A stretch of 20,486 nucleotides of DNA from UBA2428 sp002343545 (GTDB lineage Bacteria > Bdellovibrionota > UBA2428), in assembly GCA_937952285.1 (NCBI GenBank), contig CALFZE010000058.1, positions 1 through 20,486 of the forward strand, in the 5' to 3' direction. Positions 1 to 7,286 of this stretch are shown here, piece after piece (within the stretch, counting starts at the first letter, position 1; each line of letters begins with the position of its first letter). Below the pieces are notes generated by a model, which was given only the letters and a program-made list of their open reading frames with translations, did not search any database and was not told the origin of the DNA. The position numbers were made by a program, and so were the translations under genes.

Positions 1-1
1 G

Positions 2-943
2 AACGCCCCGGGCGGGGCGCGCCCGAAGCCGGGCGAGATCGTGGATCCGCTCGCGCAGGGAAGCGGCGGGGCTTTCGACGCGGTCGACGAGGCCGCGGAT
101 TCGACCGAAGTCGCGCCGACGCCGGCGCCGCGGCGGAGGTCGGCGCCGCCGCGCGAAAGTGCGGAAGAAGAAGATTTCGGCGCCACGCCCGTCGCGCGCG
201 GCCCCCGCCAGGACGTGCCGCAGGATGCGAAGAAGGATCCCATCGTCGCGAGCAAGGCGGGCAAGCTTTTCGAAGAGGCTTCGCCGCTCGCCGTCCGCTA
301 CGGCATCGTCGAGATCGGCGACGTTCTGCATCCGCAGGGTCGCTCCAAGGACGGCAAGTGGGTCAAGGTTCGCATTGATCTAACGGGCGAGGAAGGCTGG
401 TATCCCCTCGCGTGGATGCGTCGGAACAAGGTCGCGCGGCTGGCCGCGGTGCCGGACTCGCTTTGGCACGCGTCACTCGCGGGCGGCAGCGGCGGTTTGG
501 GCTACGGGGCGCTCGTCGCGTACTCGCAAAACATCTGGCCGGAAGGCCGGGAGGGGCGTCCCTTCGATCGCCTCGAGTTCGAAGCGGGTTTGGGTTACCT
601 CTCGGGTTTCAAGGTCGAGAGCGGTGCCGTTACGGCGCAGGCGAGCTTCGTCGAGATCGAAGCGCTCGGGCGCTTTCTCGCTTCGACGGGGACGGGGCAT
701 TTGCGCGGCGGTCCGGAACTCGGCTTCGCCGTCGCGCTCCCGCTCGTGAACGCGCCGGGATTGTCGGACGAGGTCAAGGCTCAGGTCGGCCTTTCGGGCT
801 CTCCCGTTTTCGCGGGGCTCGCGGGCGTTAGCGTCGCCTACGGGCTCTCGGCTTCGTGGCAGCTGCGGGGCTCGGTCCGGGTCCGTCTCGGCGGCGGCAC
901 CTCTTTCGTCGGACTCTTCGGCGTCGCGTTCGGCTTTCGCTGA
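2..943 (+). CDS. SH3-domain / outer-membrane beta-barrel-like protein (5' end outside window)
   Basis: The frame is open from base 2, and a GTG occurs at 41. The product read from that GTG has no signal peptide, so the real start probably lies upstream and the gene is partial. Numbered from the GTG, residues 1-70 are a charged, proline/alanine-rich low-complexity stretch. Residues about 76-130 resemble a bacterial SH3 domain, with alternating beta-like segments and the GKWVKVR and GWYPLAW signatures. From about 140 to 300 the chain is glycine-rich with alternating polar and hydrophobic residues and frequent aromatics, as in small outer-membrane barrels, ending GVAFGFR. I infer a cell-envelope protein whose SH3 module may bind peptidoglycan or a partner while the barrel sits in the outer membrane. 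No specific family is recognised, and the function is unknown. The next gene starts 67 bases downstream behind a possible promoter. Confidence 0.75.
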   Translation, partial: NAPGGARPKPGEIVDPLAQGSGGAFDAVDEAADSTEVAPTPAPRRRSAPPRESAEEEDFGATPVARGPRQDVPQDAKKDPIVASKAGKLFEEASPLAVRYGIVEIGDVLHPQGRSKDGKWVKVRIDLTGEEGWYPLAWMRRNKVARLAAVPDSLWHASLAGGSGGLGYGALVAYSQNIWPEGREGRPFDRLEFEAGLGYLSGFKVESGAVTAQASFVEIEALGRFLASTGTGHLRGGPELGFAVALPLVNAPGLSDEVKAQVGLSGSPVFAGLAGVSVAYGLSASWQLRGSVRVRLGGGTSFVGLFGVAFGFR

Positions 944-944
944 C

Positions 945-972
945 TTGTATCTCAAAACGCTCGGGGCATAAT
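945..972 (+). promoter_or_regulatory. possible sigma70-like promoter for the 1011 lipoprotein
   Basis: TTGTAT at 945-950 and CATAAT at 967-972 are separated by 16 bases, just after the stop of the preceding gene. This resembles a -35/-10 pair about 38 bases upstream of the ATG at 1011. The stretch is clearly more AT-rich than its surroundings. The call rests on sequence match only. Confidence 0.4.
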
Positions 973-1010
973 GAAGGCGGCGCGATTTCACGCGCCGGGA
1001 AGGCGGTTTC

Positions 1011-1610
1011 ATGTCTCTGCGTCGTTTCGGTTGGATGGGAACTCTCTGTTTGCTCGCGGCTTGCTCTTCCAAGCCCAAGTCGAGCGAAACGCCGTCGGAC
1101 TTGACCCAGGCCGCGCCGATCTCGAGCGCCGGGTTGCTGACTTTCTTCGATGGGGCCGAAGGCGGGGTGGCCGTCGCGCGCATCGACTGGACCCAGCCAA
1201 TCGGCTCCGAGAACCCGGGCGCCGACTGCACGATCCGCCAGAAGTCCAAGGGCCCGCCCCTCTCGACCTACGTTTGCGTCGTACGCAAAGAGGGCGAGGC
1301 GCCCGTCGTGCTGACGGTGCAGGAAAGCGGGAGCCCCGCTCGGCTGACCAAGGTTATCGTCGATGCGAAGGGCGAAAAGACGCTCGGTCGCTGGGTCGCG
1401 GACCTCGCGGCCGCGGGTTACAGCGAAGTACCGAAGAAGAAAAAGGGTTGGCGCTACTTCGTGTCGGCGAACGGCCGCTCCGAGGCCGCGCTCGTGTGGG
1501 TGCCGGCGAAACTCGCCGTGACGGCGATCCTAACGCCGAAGGGACCCGTCGCGGCCAAGCCCGCCGCCAAGGCGGAAGGGACGAACGAAGGCGCCGCGAA
1601 GTCCCCCTGA
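1011..1610 (+). CDS. predicted lipoprotein, unknown function
   Basis: This 199-residue protein begins with a lipoprotein signal: a short basic start, a hydrophobic core, and lipobox LAAC with the lipidated Cys at residue 18. A serine/lysine-rich linker follows. The mature part contains two further cysteines around residues 70-80 (ADCTIR, YVCVV) that could form a disulfide, then mixed alpha/beta-looking sequence and a low-complexity Ala/Lys/Pro/Glu tail. The ATG is preceded by a good ribosome-binding sequence, GGGAAGG, about seven bases upstream. No known family is recognised, and an envelope location is the only supported inference. The gene converges on the lysozyme-like gene at 1657. A GC-rich hairpin spans its stop codon. 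Confidence 0.8.
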   Translation: MSLRRFGWMGTLCLLAACSSKPKSSETPSDLTQAAPISSAGLLTFFDGAEGGVAVARIDWTQPIGSENPGADCTIRQKSKGPPLSTYVCVVRKEGEAPVVLTVQESGSPARLTKVIVDAKGEKTLGRWVADLAAAGYSEVPKKKKGWRYFVSANGRSEAALVWVPAKLAVTAILTPKGPVAAKPAAKAEGTNEGAAKSP

Positions 1611-1626
1611 GGGAACCCCGCGGCGC
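1591..1626. other. GC-rich hairpin spanning the stop codon of the 1011 gene
   Basis: Arms GCGCCGCG (1591-1598) and CGCGGCGC (1619-1626) are perfectly complementary over 8 bp. The TGA stop (1608-1610) lies in the loop, and an inner CCC/GGG pairing extends the stem. No T-run follows, so this is not a canonical intrinsic terminator. It may still act as a 3'-end structure at this convergent junction. Confidence 0.45.
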
Positions 1627-1648
1627 GACGTTCTTCCAGGCTAAGCTA

Positions 1649-1667
1649 GCTTCGGCTTATTCGAAGC
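1649..1667. other. hairpin spanning the stop codon of the lysozyme-like gene
   Basis: GCTTCG (1649-1654) and CGAAGC (1662-1667) form a perfect 6 bp inverted repeat. The minus-strand TAA stop (1657-1659) lies in the 7-base loop. An adjacent 10 bp palindrome, AAGCTAGCTT, occupies 1643-1652. No T-run follows on the minus strand. This is possibly a weak or Rho-assisted end. Confidence 0.4.
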
Positions 1668-2475
1668 AGGCCGGCATCCGACCCTTCATGTTCTTCACGA
1701 CGGTCTGGAACGGTTCGCGGTTCGACTGCATGACGTACCAGTACTTGCCGAGCGCGCCTTCGAGGGTCGCGCCGGTGTTGAACTGCGTCAGGTGCTTGTT
1801 CATGATGAAGAGGCCCATGTTCAGGTTGGCGTACGCGTTCAGGATCGTACGCTCCGGGTTGCCGTACTTCGCCTTGGCGTCGTAGTCCTTGATCGCCATC
1901 TCCCGGTCCTTCGACCACACGATGTCGCCGCCGTTATATCCGTAGTTGCGCACGTCCTGGTAGGAAAGCTGCAGCAAGCCTTCCGAGCGGACTTGGTAGC
2001 CCGTCACGGGGTCCGTATCCATCGTGCCTTCGACGTAAACGAGGGTGCGGTTACGGCTCGATTCCGGGCCGGCGATCGACCAGAGCAGCGACGACCAGAA
2101 CTTCTTGCGGCCGGCCGCGTTCAATTCCGGCCAGCTCGGGCAGAAAGTCCGCATGCGCGATTCTTGGAGATCAAGGAGCGCGGGGTACTTGGCCGCGACC
2201 GTGTTTTCGATGTGGGCTGAGTACTGGTCGAGCCAGCCCGAGATGACCTGCGGCGAGCCCGAAGGCACGGGGGTCGGAATTGGAGTCGGAGTAGGCGTCG
2301 GCGTCGGAGTCGGAGTCGGCGTCGGCCGAGGCGTGGGCGTCGGCGTGGGGACCGGGGTGGGAGTCGGAACCGGCGTCGGACGCCAGTTCCCGGGAAGGGA
2401 TGCGCCGGCGGCGAAAGCGGAGTTTGCGGCGAGCGTGAGCACGCCACCCAAGGCAAAGCGGTAGGTGAGGTTCAT
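1657..2475 (-). CDS. secreted lysozyme/transglycosylase-like protein with PT-repeat linker
   Basis: This is a 272-residue exported protein. A Sec signal peptide (about residues 1-22, ending SAFA) is followed by a Pro-Thr repeat linker (about 33-72) and a C-terminal globular domain (about 75-272). The globular domain resembles the lysozyme-like (SLT/GEWL) fold. E138 in AGPESSRN is a candidate catalytic Glu, and SEGLLQLSY (about 164-172) matches the S-x-GL-x-Q-x-S substrate-groove motif of soluble lytic transglycosylases. Two cysteines, one near residue 112 and one near the C-terminus, could form a disulfide. I infer periplasmic or extracellular peptidoglycan cleavage. The ATG has a modest AGGG ribosome-binding sequence. 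The gene lies 161 bases downstream of the Tad-like cassette on the same strand, so a role in opening the wall for that machine is possible but unproven. Confidence 0.7.
   Translation of the reverse strand: MNLTYRFALGGVLTLAANSAFAAGASLPGNWRPTPVPTPTPVPTPTPTPRPTPTPTPTPTPTPTPIPTPVPSGSPQVISGWLDQYSAHIENTVAAKYPALLDLQESRMRTFCPSWPELNAAGRKKFWSSLLWSIAGPESSRNRTLVYVEGTMDTDPVTGYQVRSEGLLQLSYQDVRNYGYNGGDIVWSKDREMAIKDYDAKAKYGNPERTILNAYANLNMGLFIMNKHLTQFNTGATLEGALGKYWYVMQSNREPFQTVVKNMKGRMPACFE
2260..2379 (-). repeat. Pro-Thr dipeptide-coding low-complexity repeat
   Basis: About 40 residues of alternating Pro-Thr, with a few Val, Ile and Arg interruptions, encode the linker between signal peptide and enzymatic domain. 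At DNA level it is an imperfect hexameric GGAGTC/GGCGTC-type tandem array read from the plus strand. Such arrays are prone to slippage, so length may vary between strains. Confidence 0.85.
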
Positions 2476-2636
2476 GAGTGTGGTCCCTAAAGTTGTTCGA
2501 GTCGCCTGAACTTCCCGCCTACAGGTGCGTGCCGCTTACATGAACTTGGGTTCAGAGACGTAGACCGAAAGTAACGCGGCGTGTCTCGCGAGGGCGAGAT
2601 AAGATTCGGAGCCTTTTTCGTGAAGAAACGGAAAAG

Positions 2637-3518
2637 CTAAGTCGTGAGTGCGCGAAGGAGCGGATCGAGGAGGAACGCGGCAAAAGCCGGCAAAAAAAAG
2701 ACAAAGAGCGGCACGAGTAATCTGAGCTTGAGCGCTTCGGACTCGAGCGCGAGGCGATCCGCGAGCTGTTCTTCGAAGCTCGTGAGCGAGCCGCTCAGGA
2801 CCTCGCGGACCGAATGCCCCTCGTGAAAGAGTCGTTCTAACCAAGACAGGGTCTCGAGGGCGGCGACGCTACCGTGATAGGATTTTGAAATTGGCGGACC
2901 TTTAGAGGGCGTCGGTGGGTGGCCGAGACGAAGGCGGGTCTGCAGGGAGCACCAGGCGGCCGCGAGGACCTTGGGCAAGGTCGGCGGGGGCGGCGTGCGG
3001 GCGAGCAGCGCGGGCAGCGACTCCCCCCAGCGAAGGCCCGATTCCAGACGACGAAGGGCGAGGATCCAGTCGGCGAGCCACAGGTGACGCCGGACGCGCG
3101 CGATGAGCAGTCGCAGCGTCCAAAGGCCCGTCGCGAGGAGCGGAAGCACGGCGAGCCACGTGAGCGGTCTCGGCCGCAGGAGCTCGGGCGCGAGCAAGCT
3201 TTGGTAAAGTCCGAACGCGACGGCCAGCGCGGAGACGAGCCAACCCTGCGCGCGCGGCTGGGCCGTGCAACGTTGCAGATCGCTCTCGAGTCGTTCCTCC
3301 GTGCGCAAGCGCAGGCGCAGGGCGAAGACGGCGTCCTCGGCCGAGACACGGCCCGCCAGGACGCCTTCGCGCACGCCCTCCCACTCGCGACGAAACTCCG
3401 CGTCGGCGCGAGGAGGGGACAAGTCGCGGAGCGCTTGCGTGAGCGTGAGCCCGGAACGGATGCGCGTCAGCACGAGGTCGAGGTCGCGGATGAGCGCGCG
3501 GCGATCGGCGGCTTTCAC
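2637..3518 (-). CDS. TadB/TadC-like type II secretion F-domain membrane protein
   Basis: This 293-residue protein starts at a GTG (3518) that overlaps the ATPase stop as GTGA. The long in-frame extension upstream is a shadow of the ATPase gene. Probable membrane segments lie at about residues 93-110, 119-140 and 265-287. The C-terminal part (EEQLADRLALES then KLRLLVPLFVFFLPAFAAFLL) matches the ending typical of T2SSF domains of TadB/TadC/GspF-type inner-membrane platform proteins. These proteins couple the cytoplasmic ATPase to assembly of a pilus or pseudopilus. Translational overlap with the ATPase supports a shared complex. Only one F-domain protein is present, whereas classical Tad loci usually encode two, TadB and TadC. 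Confidence 0.75.
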   Translation of the reverse strand: MKAADRRALIRDLDLVLTRIRSGLTLTQALRDLSPPRADAEFRREWEGVREGVLAGRVSAEDAVFALRLRLRTEERLESDLQRCTAQPRAQGWLVSALAVAFGLYQSLLAPELLRPRPLTWLAVLPLLATGLWTLRLLIARVRRHLWLADWILALRRLESGLRWGESLPALLARTPPPPTLPKVLAAAWCSLQTRLRLGHPPTPSKGPPISKSYHGSVAALETLSWLERLFHEGHSVREVLSGSLTSFEEQLADRLALESEALKLRLLVPLFVFFLPAFAAFLLDPLLRALTT

Positions 3519-4387
3519 GCGGGGACCTCGAGGAACTCGGTGATGCCGCGGCGGCCCGGGGCGATCTCGCCGACTTGGATGCCGATGTCCCAGCCGAGGC
3601 CGCGCGCCGTGGCCTGGGGCCGCGCGGCGAGCTCGGCGAAGCGTACGAAGGACTCGGCCGCGCTCCCGGCGTGGATCGTCGCGAGCAGGCCGCGATGTCC
3701 GGTGCGCAGGGCCTGCGCCATGCCCTCGGCCTCGGCGCCCCGGCATTCGCCGACGACGATGCGATCCGGTCGCATGCGAAGGCTCTCGAAGACGAGGTGC
3801 GCGAGGCCCCACGCGGCGCCGTTGCGAAAGCCGTAGCGATCGGGGCGGGCGAGGAGCTTGGACGAGAGGGCGTTCGGGATCGGCAGTTCGGGGCTGTCCT
3901 CGAGCACGAGAATGCGCAGGTGCGCGGGAAGCTCGGCCAGGCACGCCGTGAGAAAACTCGTCTTGCCCGAGCCCGTGCGACCCGAGACGAGGATCGAAGC
4001 GCCACCCTGGATGCGATCGCGGAGTCGCGCGAGGAGCGCGGCGTCCCTGCAGAAGTCCTCGAGGCGAAAGCGGCCCGCCTCGGGCAGACGTCGGAGCGTG
4101 ATCTCGGGGCCGCGGGCGACGAGCGGCGTGATCGCGACGTGCGCGCGGAAGAGCTGTCCCTCGACGAGCTCGACGTAGGTGTCGACGGAGGGCTGCGTGA
4201 GCCCGAGCTGGAGCGAGGCCGTTTCGGCGATCCCCTGCGCGAGACGCCGGAGCGAAGCGCTCTCGCAGAGCGGGCTGGGGTGCGGGCCTTCCCAGCGCCC
4301 GAGCCGGTAACAGGAGAGGCCGCTCGGCGAGAGCACGATGTCTTCCACGTCGCGCTGCCTCAGCAGGGCGTCGAGTTCGCGGCTCAT
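3515..4387 (-). CDS. CpaF/TadA-family type II/IV secretion ATPase
   Basis: This 290-residue protein has the core of the VirB11/GspE/CpaF ATPase family. Walker A is GRTGSGKT (136-143), followed by an aspartate-box-like LVLEDSPEL (160-168). Walker B is in MRPDRIVVGECRG (205-217), and the His box is TGHRGLLATIHA (229-240). The N-terminal part (about 1-125) is a shortened version of the CpaF N-domain. Overall it is much shorter than typical CpaF (about 400-480 residues), so N-terminal extensions are missing. It would hydrolyse ATP at the inner membrane to drive pilus assembly or secretion. The ATG overlaps the secretin stop as ATGA, and its own stop overlaps the next gene as GTGA, indicating coupled translation. 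Confidence 0.88.
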   Translation of the reverse strand: MSRELDALLRQRDVEDIVLSPSGLSCYRLGRWEGPHPSPLCESASLRRLAQGIAETASLQLGLTQPSVDTYVELVEGQLFRAHVAITPLVARGPEITLRRLPEAGRFRLEDFCRDAALLARLRDRIQGGASILVSGRTGSGKTSFLTACLAELPAHLRILVLEDSPELPIPNALSSKLLARPDRYGFRNGAAWGLAHLVFESLRMRPDRIVVGECRGAEAEGMAQALRTGHRGLLATIHAGSAAESFVRFAELAARPQATARGLGWDIGIQVGEIAPGRRGITEFLEVPA

Positions 4388-5588
4388 CGCGCGCCTCCGC
4401 TTTCCCAGTCGGGTCGGATGGAGATGTAGAGCTCGGAATCTTCGTGATCGAGCGAAGCCGACGAGAAGAGTCGCGCGAGGAAGGAGTCCCCGCCCGCGCT
4501 GCCGAAAGGTCCGCGTCGGCGCGTCCCCGAGCGCGTCTGGATCATCGTGGTGAGGATCGTCGTCTCGCCGACGCGCAGATCGAAGCGGCTCTCAAGCTTG
4601 CGGGTCGTGAGGCCCGGCGCGCCGTCGACGGCCGCGGCGAGGTCGGGTTCGGAAAGCTCGAGGCGAAGCGCGAGGCCGACCTCCGTGGCGCCGGTTTCGA
4701 TGTTCGCGTCGGGCTCGATGGAAAGTTGGAGCCCGTAAACCTTCCAATGCGTCTGCTGGCCGTAGAGCGTCGAAGTCCGTACGGGCATCTCGCCGCCGCT
4801 CTGGAAGAGCGCCTTCTCTCCGGGTTTCGTGCGGACTTGGGGCCGGGCGAGAACCTTGGCCACGCCGAGGCTCTCGCCGAAGTCGGCGCCGACGCCGAGG
4901 GCGTCCCACCGCAGGCTTCGAAGGTCGGGGGCGGTTTGGGCGCGGAGCGACGTCGGGAGCTTGAGCCCGAGCTCGCTCGCGCGACGGCGCGAGAACTCGA
5001 AGAAGCTCAGTTCGAAAAGAAGGGTCCGACCGGGTCGCGCGCGCTGGGGATCGGGCGCGCGCAGTTCGTAGAACGGGCGCAGGTCGCCGAGCGCGAGCGC
5101 CGCCACGCCTTGGCGGTCTTTCTCGACGACGAGGACGCGGCGGGAATTTTCGGTGCGCGGGCTTTCGCGCAGCCAGAGCGCGGCGCGGCTTTCGGCGGCG
5201 ACGAGCGCGCGCTCGAAGTTCGGCGTGCTCGGCTCGGGGAGGAGGAGCGTGTCGAAGCCGCAGCGCTTGAGGCGGGCGAGGCTCGCGGCGTCGTCGAGGT
5301 TCGCCCGCAGGCCGTTCGCGTCCTGCGCGGCGGCGCGTCCGGGCAGCGGCGCGCGGCCGCCACGTTCGCTTCGCTCGTCACGAGCAGTCGCTCGAGGCGC
5401 GTCGGCTCGCGCGTGAAGTGGGCCAGGCCCGGCGCGCGGGCCGTCAGGACGTAGGACCCCGGCAGCGTCTGGGCCTGGAGAATGCGGGCGTCCGAAATCC
5501 AGAGACTCGAACCGGATCCGGGGATCCGGACGCTCTGGCCGGTGGAGAGGAGCGCGGTCGCGGCAAAAATCAGGAAGGGATTCGTCAT
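4384..5588 (-). pseudogene. CpaC/RcpA-like secretin, interrupted by an apparent 1-nt frameshift
   Basis: Two reading frames together encode one secretin. From ATG 5588 the first frame gives a signal peptide (FLIFAATALL core) and a CpaC-type N-terminal domain (GQSVRIPGSGSSLWI, then LLVTSEANVAAARR). At about 5341-5352 that frame turns into nonsense. The -1 frame then continues sensibly (LPGRAAAQDANGLRANLDD, then FDTLLLPEPSTPNFERALV) into the secretin domain. Secretin hallmarks are VAKVLARPQVRTKPGEKALF, FQSGGEMPVRT and a final RVGETTILTTMIQTR. Restoring one C would give a continuous protein of about 401 residues. Secretins form the outer-membrane channel of Tad, type II and type III systems. The GTG at 5106 would give only a headless fragment. 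Sequencing error and true mutation cannot be told apart here, and no slippery heptamer is seen. Confidence 0.8.
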
Positions 5589-5646
5589 GCCCCGCCGCCT
5601 TTCAAGTTGCGGGCCAGGCGGGCCGCCGCGTTTGGGGCGGGCTTCG

Positions 5647-6828
5647 TTAGAGTTTGAACGCGATGAGGAGCCGGACGGAGGTGGCTTCGCGGTCCACTTC
5701 GAACTCGGCGCGGGCGCCGAGGGCCGCGAGCTGGCGGATGCGGCGGGCAGTGTCGGTGCGCAGGCCCGTGGAATGGTGCTGGAAATCCTCGAGCCCGACG
5801 AAAGGCTCGAGCAAGAGATTCCAGGCGAGGCGCGCCTCGATCGCGGCGTCGCGAAGTCCCTCGGGCCGGAGACCGGCCGGGCCGCGGAGGGCGATCGAGA
5901 CGTAGTGCAGGGGCGGAACTTGCGGCAGGGCTTCGAGGCGCAGGGTCGGCGCGACGCCGCCCGAATTACGGCGCATGAGATCGATGAAGTGTCCGAGCAG
6001 GTCGGCCAGGCGGTCGGCGGGCGCGTTCAACGCGACCTCGTCGGCGCCGGCTTCGTTGGCAAAGGCGAGGCCGCGTTCTCGGGCCAGGCGTTCGAGCAGT
6101 TCGGAGAGTTTGAGGCGCGTGCGGGCGAGCGCGAGGCCCTTCGTTTCGTCTTCAAGGAGCGAGAGGATATCCCGCTCCATGTGCCCGAAACGGCGAAGGA
6201 GATTGTCCAAGAAAGAGAGGCGCGTGGCCGCGTCTTCGCCCCCGGCGTCGAGGGCTTTCAGACTTTCCAGGACCTGCGGCGCGGTTCGGAATTCGTGAAG
6301 AAGGATCTTGAGCAAGCGTTCGCGTGCCCAGTCTTTCGCGCGGAGCTCGCCGAGGGCGCGCTCGAGGTCGCGTCGCGAATCGTCGAGCGAGCGACGAAGC
6401 TTGGCGCGTTCGGCGGCCTGGCGAAGGGTGAGCTTGAGCTCTTCGGGTTCCCAGGGCTTCGCGACGTAACGCCAGATGTGGCCGCGGTTGACGGCGTCGA
6501 TGACGGCGTCGAGATCGGCGAAGCCCGTCAGGAGCAGTCGCGTCGCGATGGGATCGAGGGCTTCGGCCTTCTCGAGGAACTCCGAGCCGCTGAGGCCCGG
6601 CATGCGTTGGTCGGAGACGATGACGTCCACGCCCCGGCCGGTCGCAAGAAAGGCGAGGGCGGTCTCGCCGCTTTCGGCCGTCTCGACGACGAAGTCACGG
6701 CGCAAGAGCCGGCGCAGCGCTTCGAGATTGTCCCGCTCGTCGTCGACGAGCAAAACCCGCGGACGCTCCGCGCCTTCCGGAACCGTGGCCGGCGGGGGCG
6801 GCGGCAGGGGGGGACGATCCGCGCTCAT
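5647..6828 (-). CDS. receiver protein with degenerate histidine-kinase-like output domain
   Basis: This is a 393-residue cytoplasmic regulator. After a proline-rich start, residues about 23-140 form a complete CheY-like receiver: acidic pair D29-D30, phospho-acceptor D73 in VSDQRMPG, T101 and K124. A coiled coil (about 135-175) leads to an H-box-like HEFRTAP centred on H178. The C-terminal region (about 240-393) looks like a GHKL ATPase fold but lacks a recognisable N-box Asn and the DxGxG motif. GLRTDTARRIRQLAALGA (355-372) sits where the GLGL segment normally is. I infer a signalling protein that senses phosphorylation but may not bind ATP itself. Its ATG overlaps the NUDIX stop (TGATG), and the secretin gene starts 58 bases downstream, so it may control or localise the Tad-like machine. 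Confidence 0.8.
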   Translation of the reverse strand: MSADRPPLPPPPPATVPEGAERPRVLLVDDERDNLEALRRLLRRDFVVETAESGETALAFLATGRGVDVIVSDQRMPGLSGSEFLEKAEALDPIATRLLLTGFADLDAVIDAVNRGHIWRYVAKPWEPEELKLTLRQAAERAKLRRSLDDSRRDLERALGELRAKDWARERLLKILLHEFRTAPQVLESLKALDAGGEDAATRLSFLDNLLRRFGHMERDILSLLEDETKGLALARTRLKLSELLERLARERGLAFANEAGADEVALNAPADRLADLLGHFIDLMRRNSGGVAPTLRLEALPQVPPLHYVSIALRGPAGLRPEGLRDAAIEARLAWNLLLEPFVGLEDFQHHSTGLRTDTARRIRQLAALGARAEFEVDREATSVRLLIAFKL

Positions 6829-7259
6829 CAGTACCTTTGGAGGAAGTAGTCGCTCAGGATCTGCCGATGATCGAAGCAGATCGTCTCGGGCAAGTTCATG
6901 GCGTGGTAGATCTCGACCCGCCCCGCATCGTCGCCGGCTTTGGGCTGACCCCGGCCGCGGGCCAGGAAGACGACCGAGGTCGTGTGGAAGCGCGCGTCCC
7001 GATCGGGGTGCGAATAAACGTGGAACTGGCGGATGAGTTCGACGTCGAGGCCGATCTCTTCGCGGACTTCGCGAAGGGCGGCTTCCTCAACAGTTTCGCC
7101 GATTTCGACGAAGCCGCCGGGGAGCGCCCACCCGAAGGGTTCGAACTTCCGCTCGATGAGGGGAATGAGGCCGGCGCCAAGGTCGACGATGACGTCGACC
7201 CCTAGACGCGGCGTATTGGGGGGCCAAGACTCCGATTTGGGCGCGTTTTCAGTGTTCAT
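6828..7259 (-). CDS. NUDIX hydrolase
   Basis: This 143-residue protein has a complete Nudix box at residues 49-71 (G49, E55, R63-E64, E67-E68, G70), matching GX5EX7REUXEEXGU. NUDIX enzymes cleave nucleoside diphosphates linked to another moiety, using divalent metal bound by the box glutamates. The overall layout (LPGGFVEIGE, then a C-terminal YHAMNLPET segment) is closest to ADP-ribose/ADP-sugar pyrophosphatase-type members, but the substrate cannot be fixed from sequence. The stop overlaps the regulator start as TGATG, so the two are probably co-translated. It is divergent from alanine dehydrogenase with only 27 bases between start codons. Confidence 0.88.
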   Translation of the reverse strand: MNTENAPKSESWPPNTPRLGVDVIVDLGAGLIPLIERKFEPFGWALPGGFVEIGETVEEAALREVREEIGLDVELIRQFHVYSHPDRDARFHTTSVVFLARGRGQPKAGDDAGRVEIYHAMNLPETICFDHRQILSDYFLQRY

Positions 7260-7286
7260 GGCCTCGTGCTAGGCTCCCGTTCCATC

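Noticed and set aside
473..1249. Long minus-strand open frame opposite the SH3/barrel and lipoprotein genes
   Set aside because: It is antisense to two supported genes and is Arg/Glu-rich, as expected from the complement of GC-rich coding sequence.
2260..2385. Tandem GGAGTC/GGCGTC array as a possible CRISPR or regulatory repeat
   Set aside because: It has a 6-base period without spacers and translates cleanly on the minus strand as a Pro-Thr linker in an intact gene.
2536..2844. Minus-strand open frame covering the gap after the TadB-like gene
   Set aside because: Most of it overlaps the well-supported TadB-like gene in another frame, and the product is Arg/Ala-rich with no domain features.
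4384..5106. Separate gene starting at GTG 5106 for the secretin C-terminal half
   Set aside because: The same frame continues sensibly upstream to about 5345 and joins the signal-peptide-bearing N-terminal part after a one-base correction, so it is the 3' part of one broken gene.
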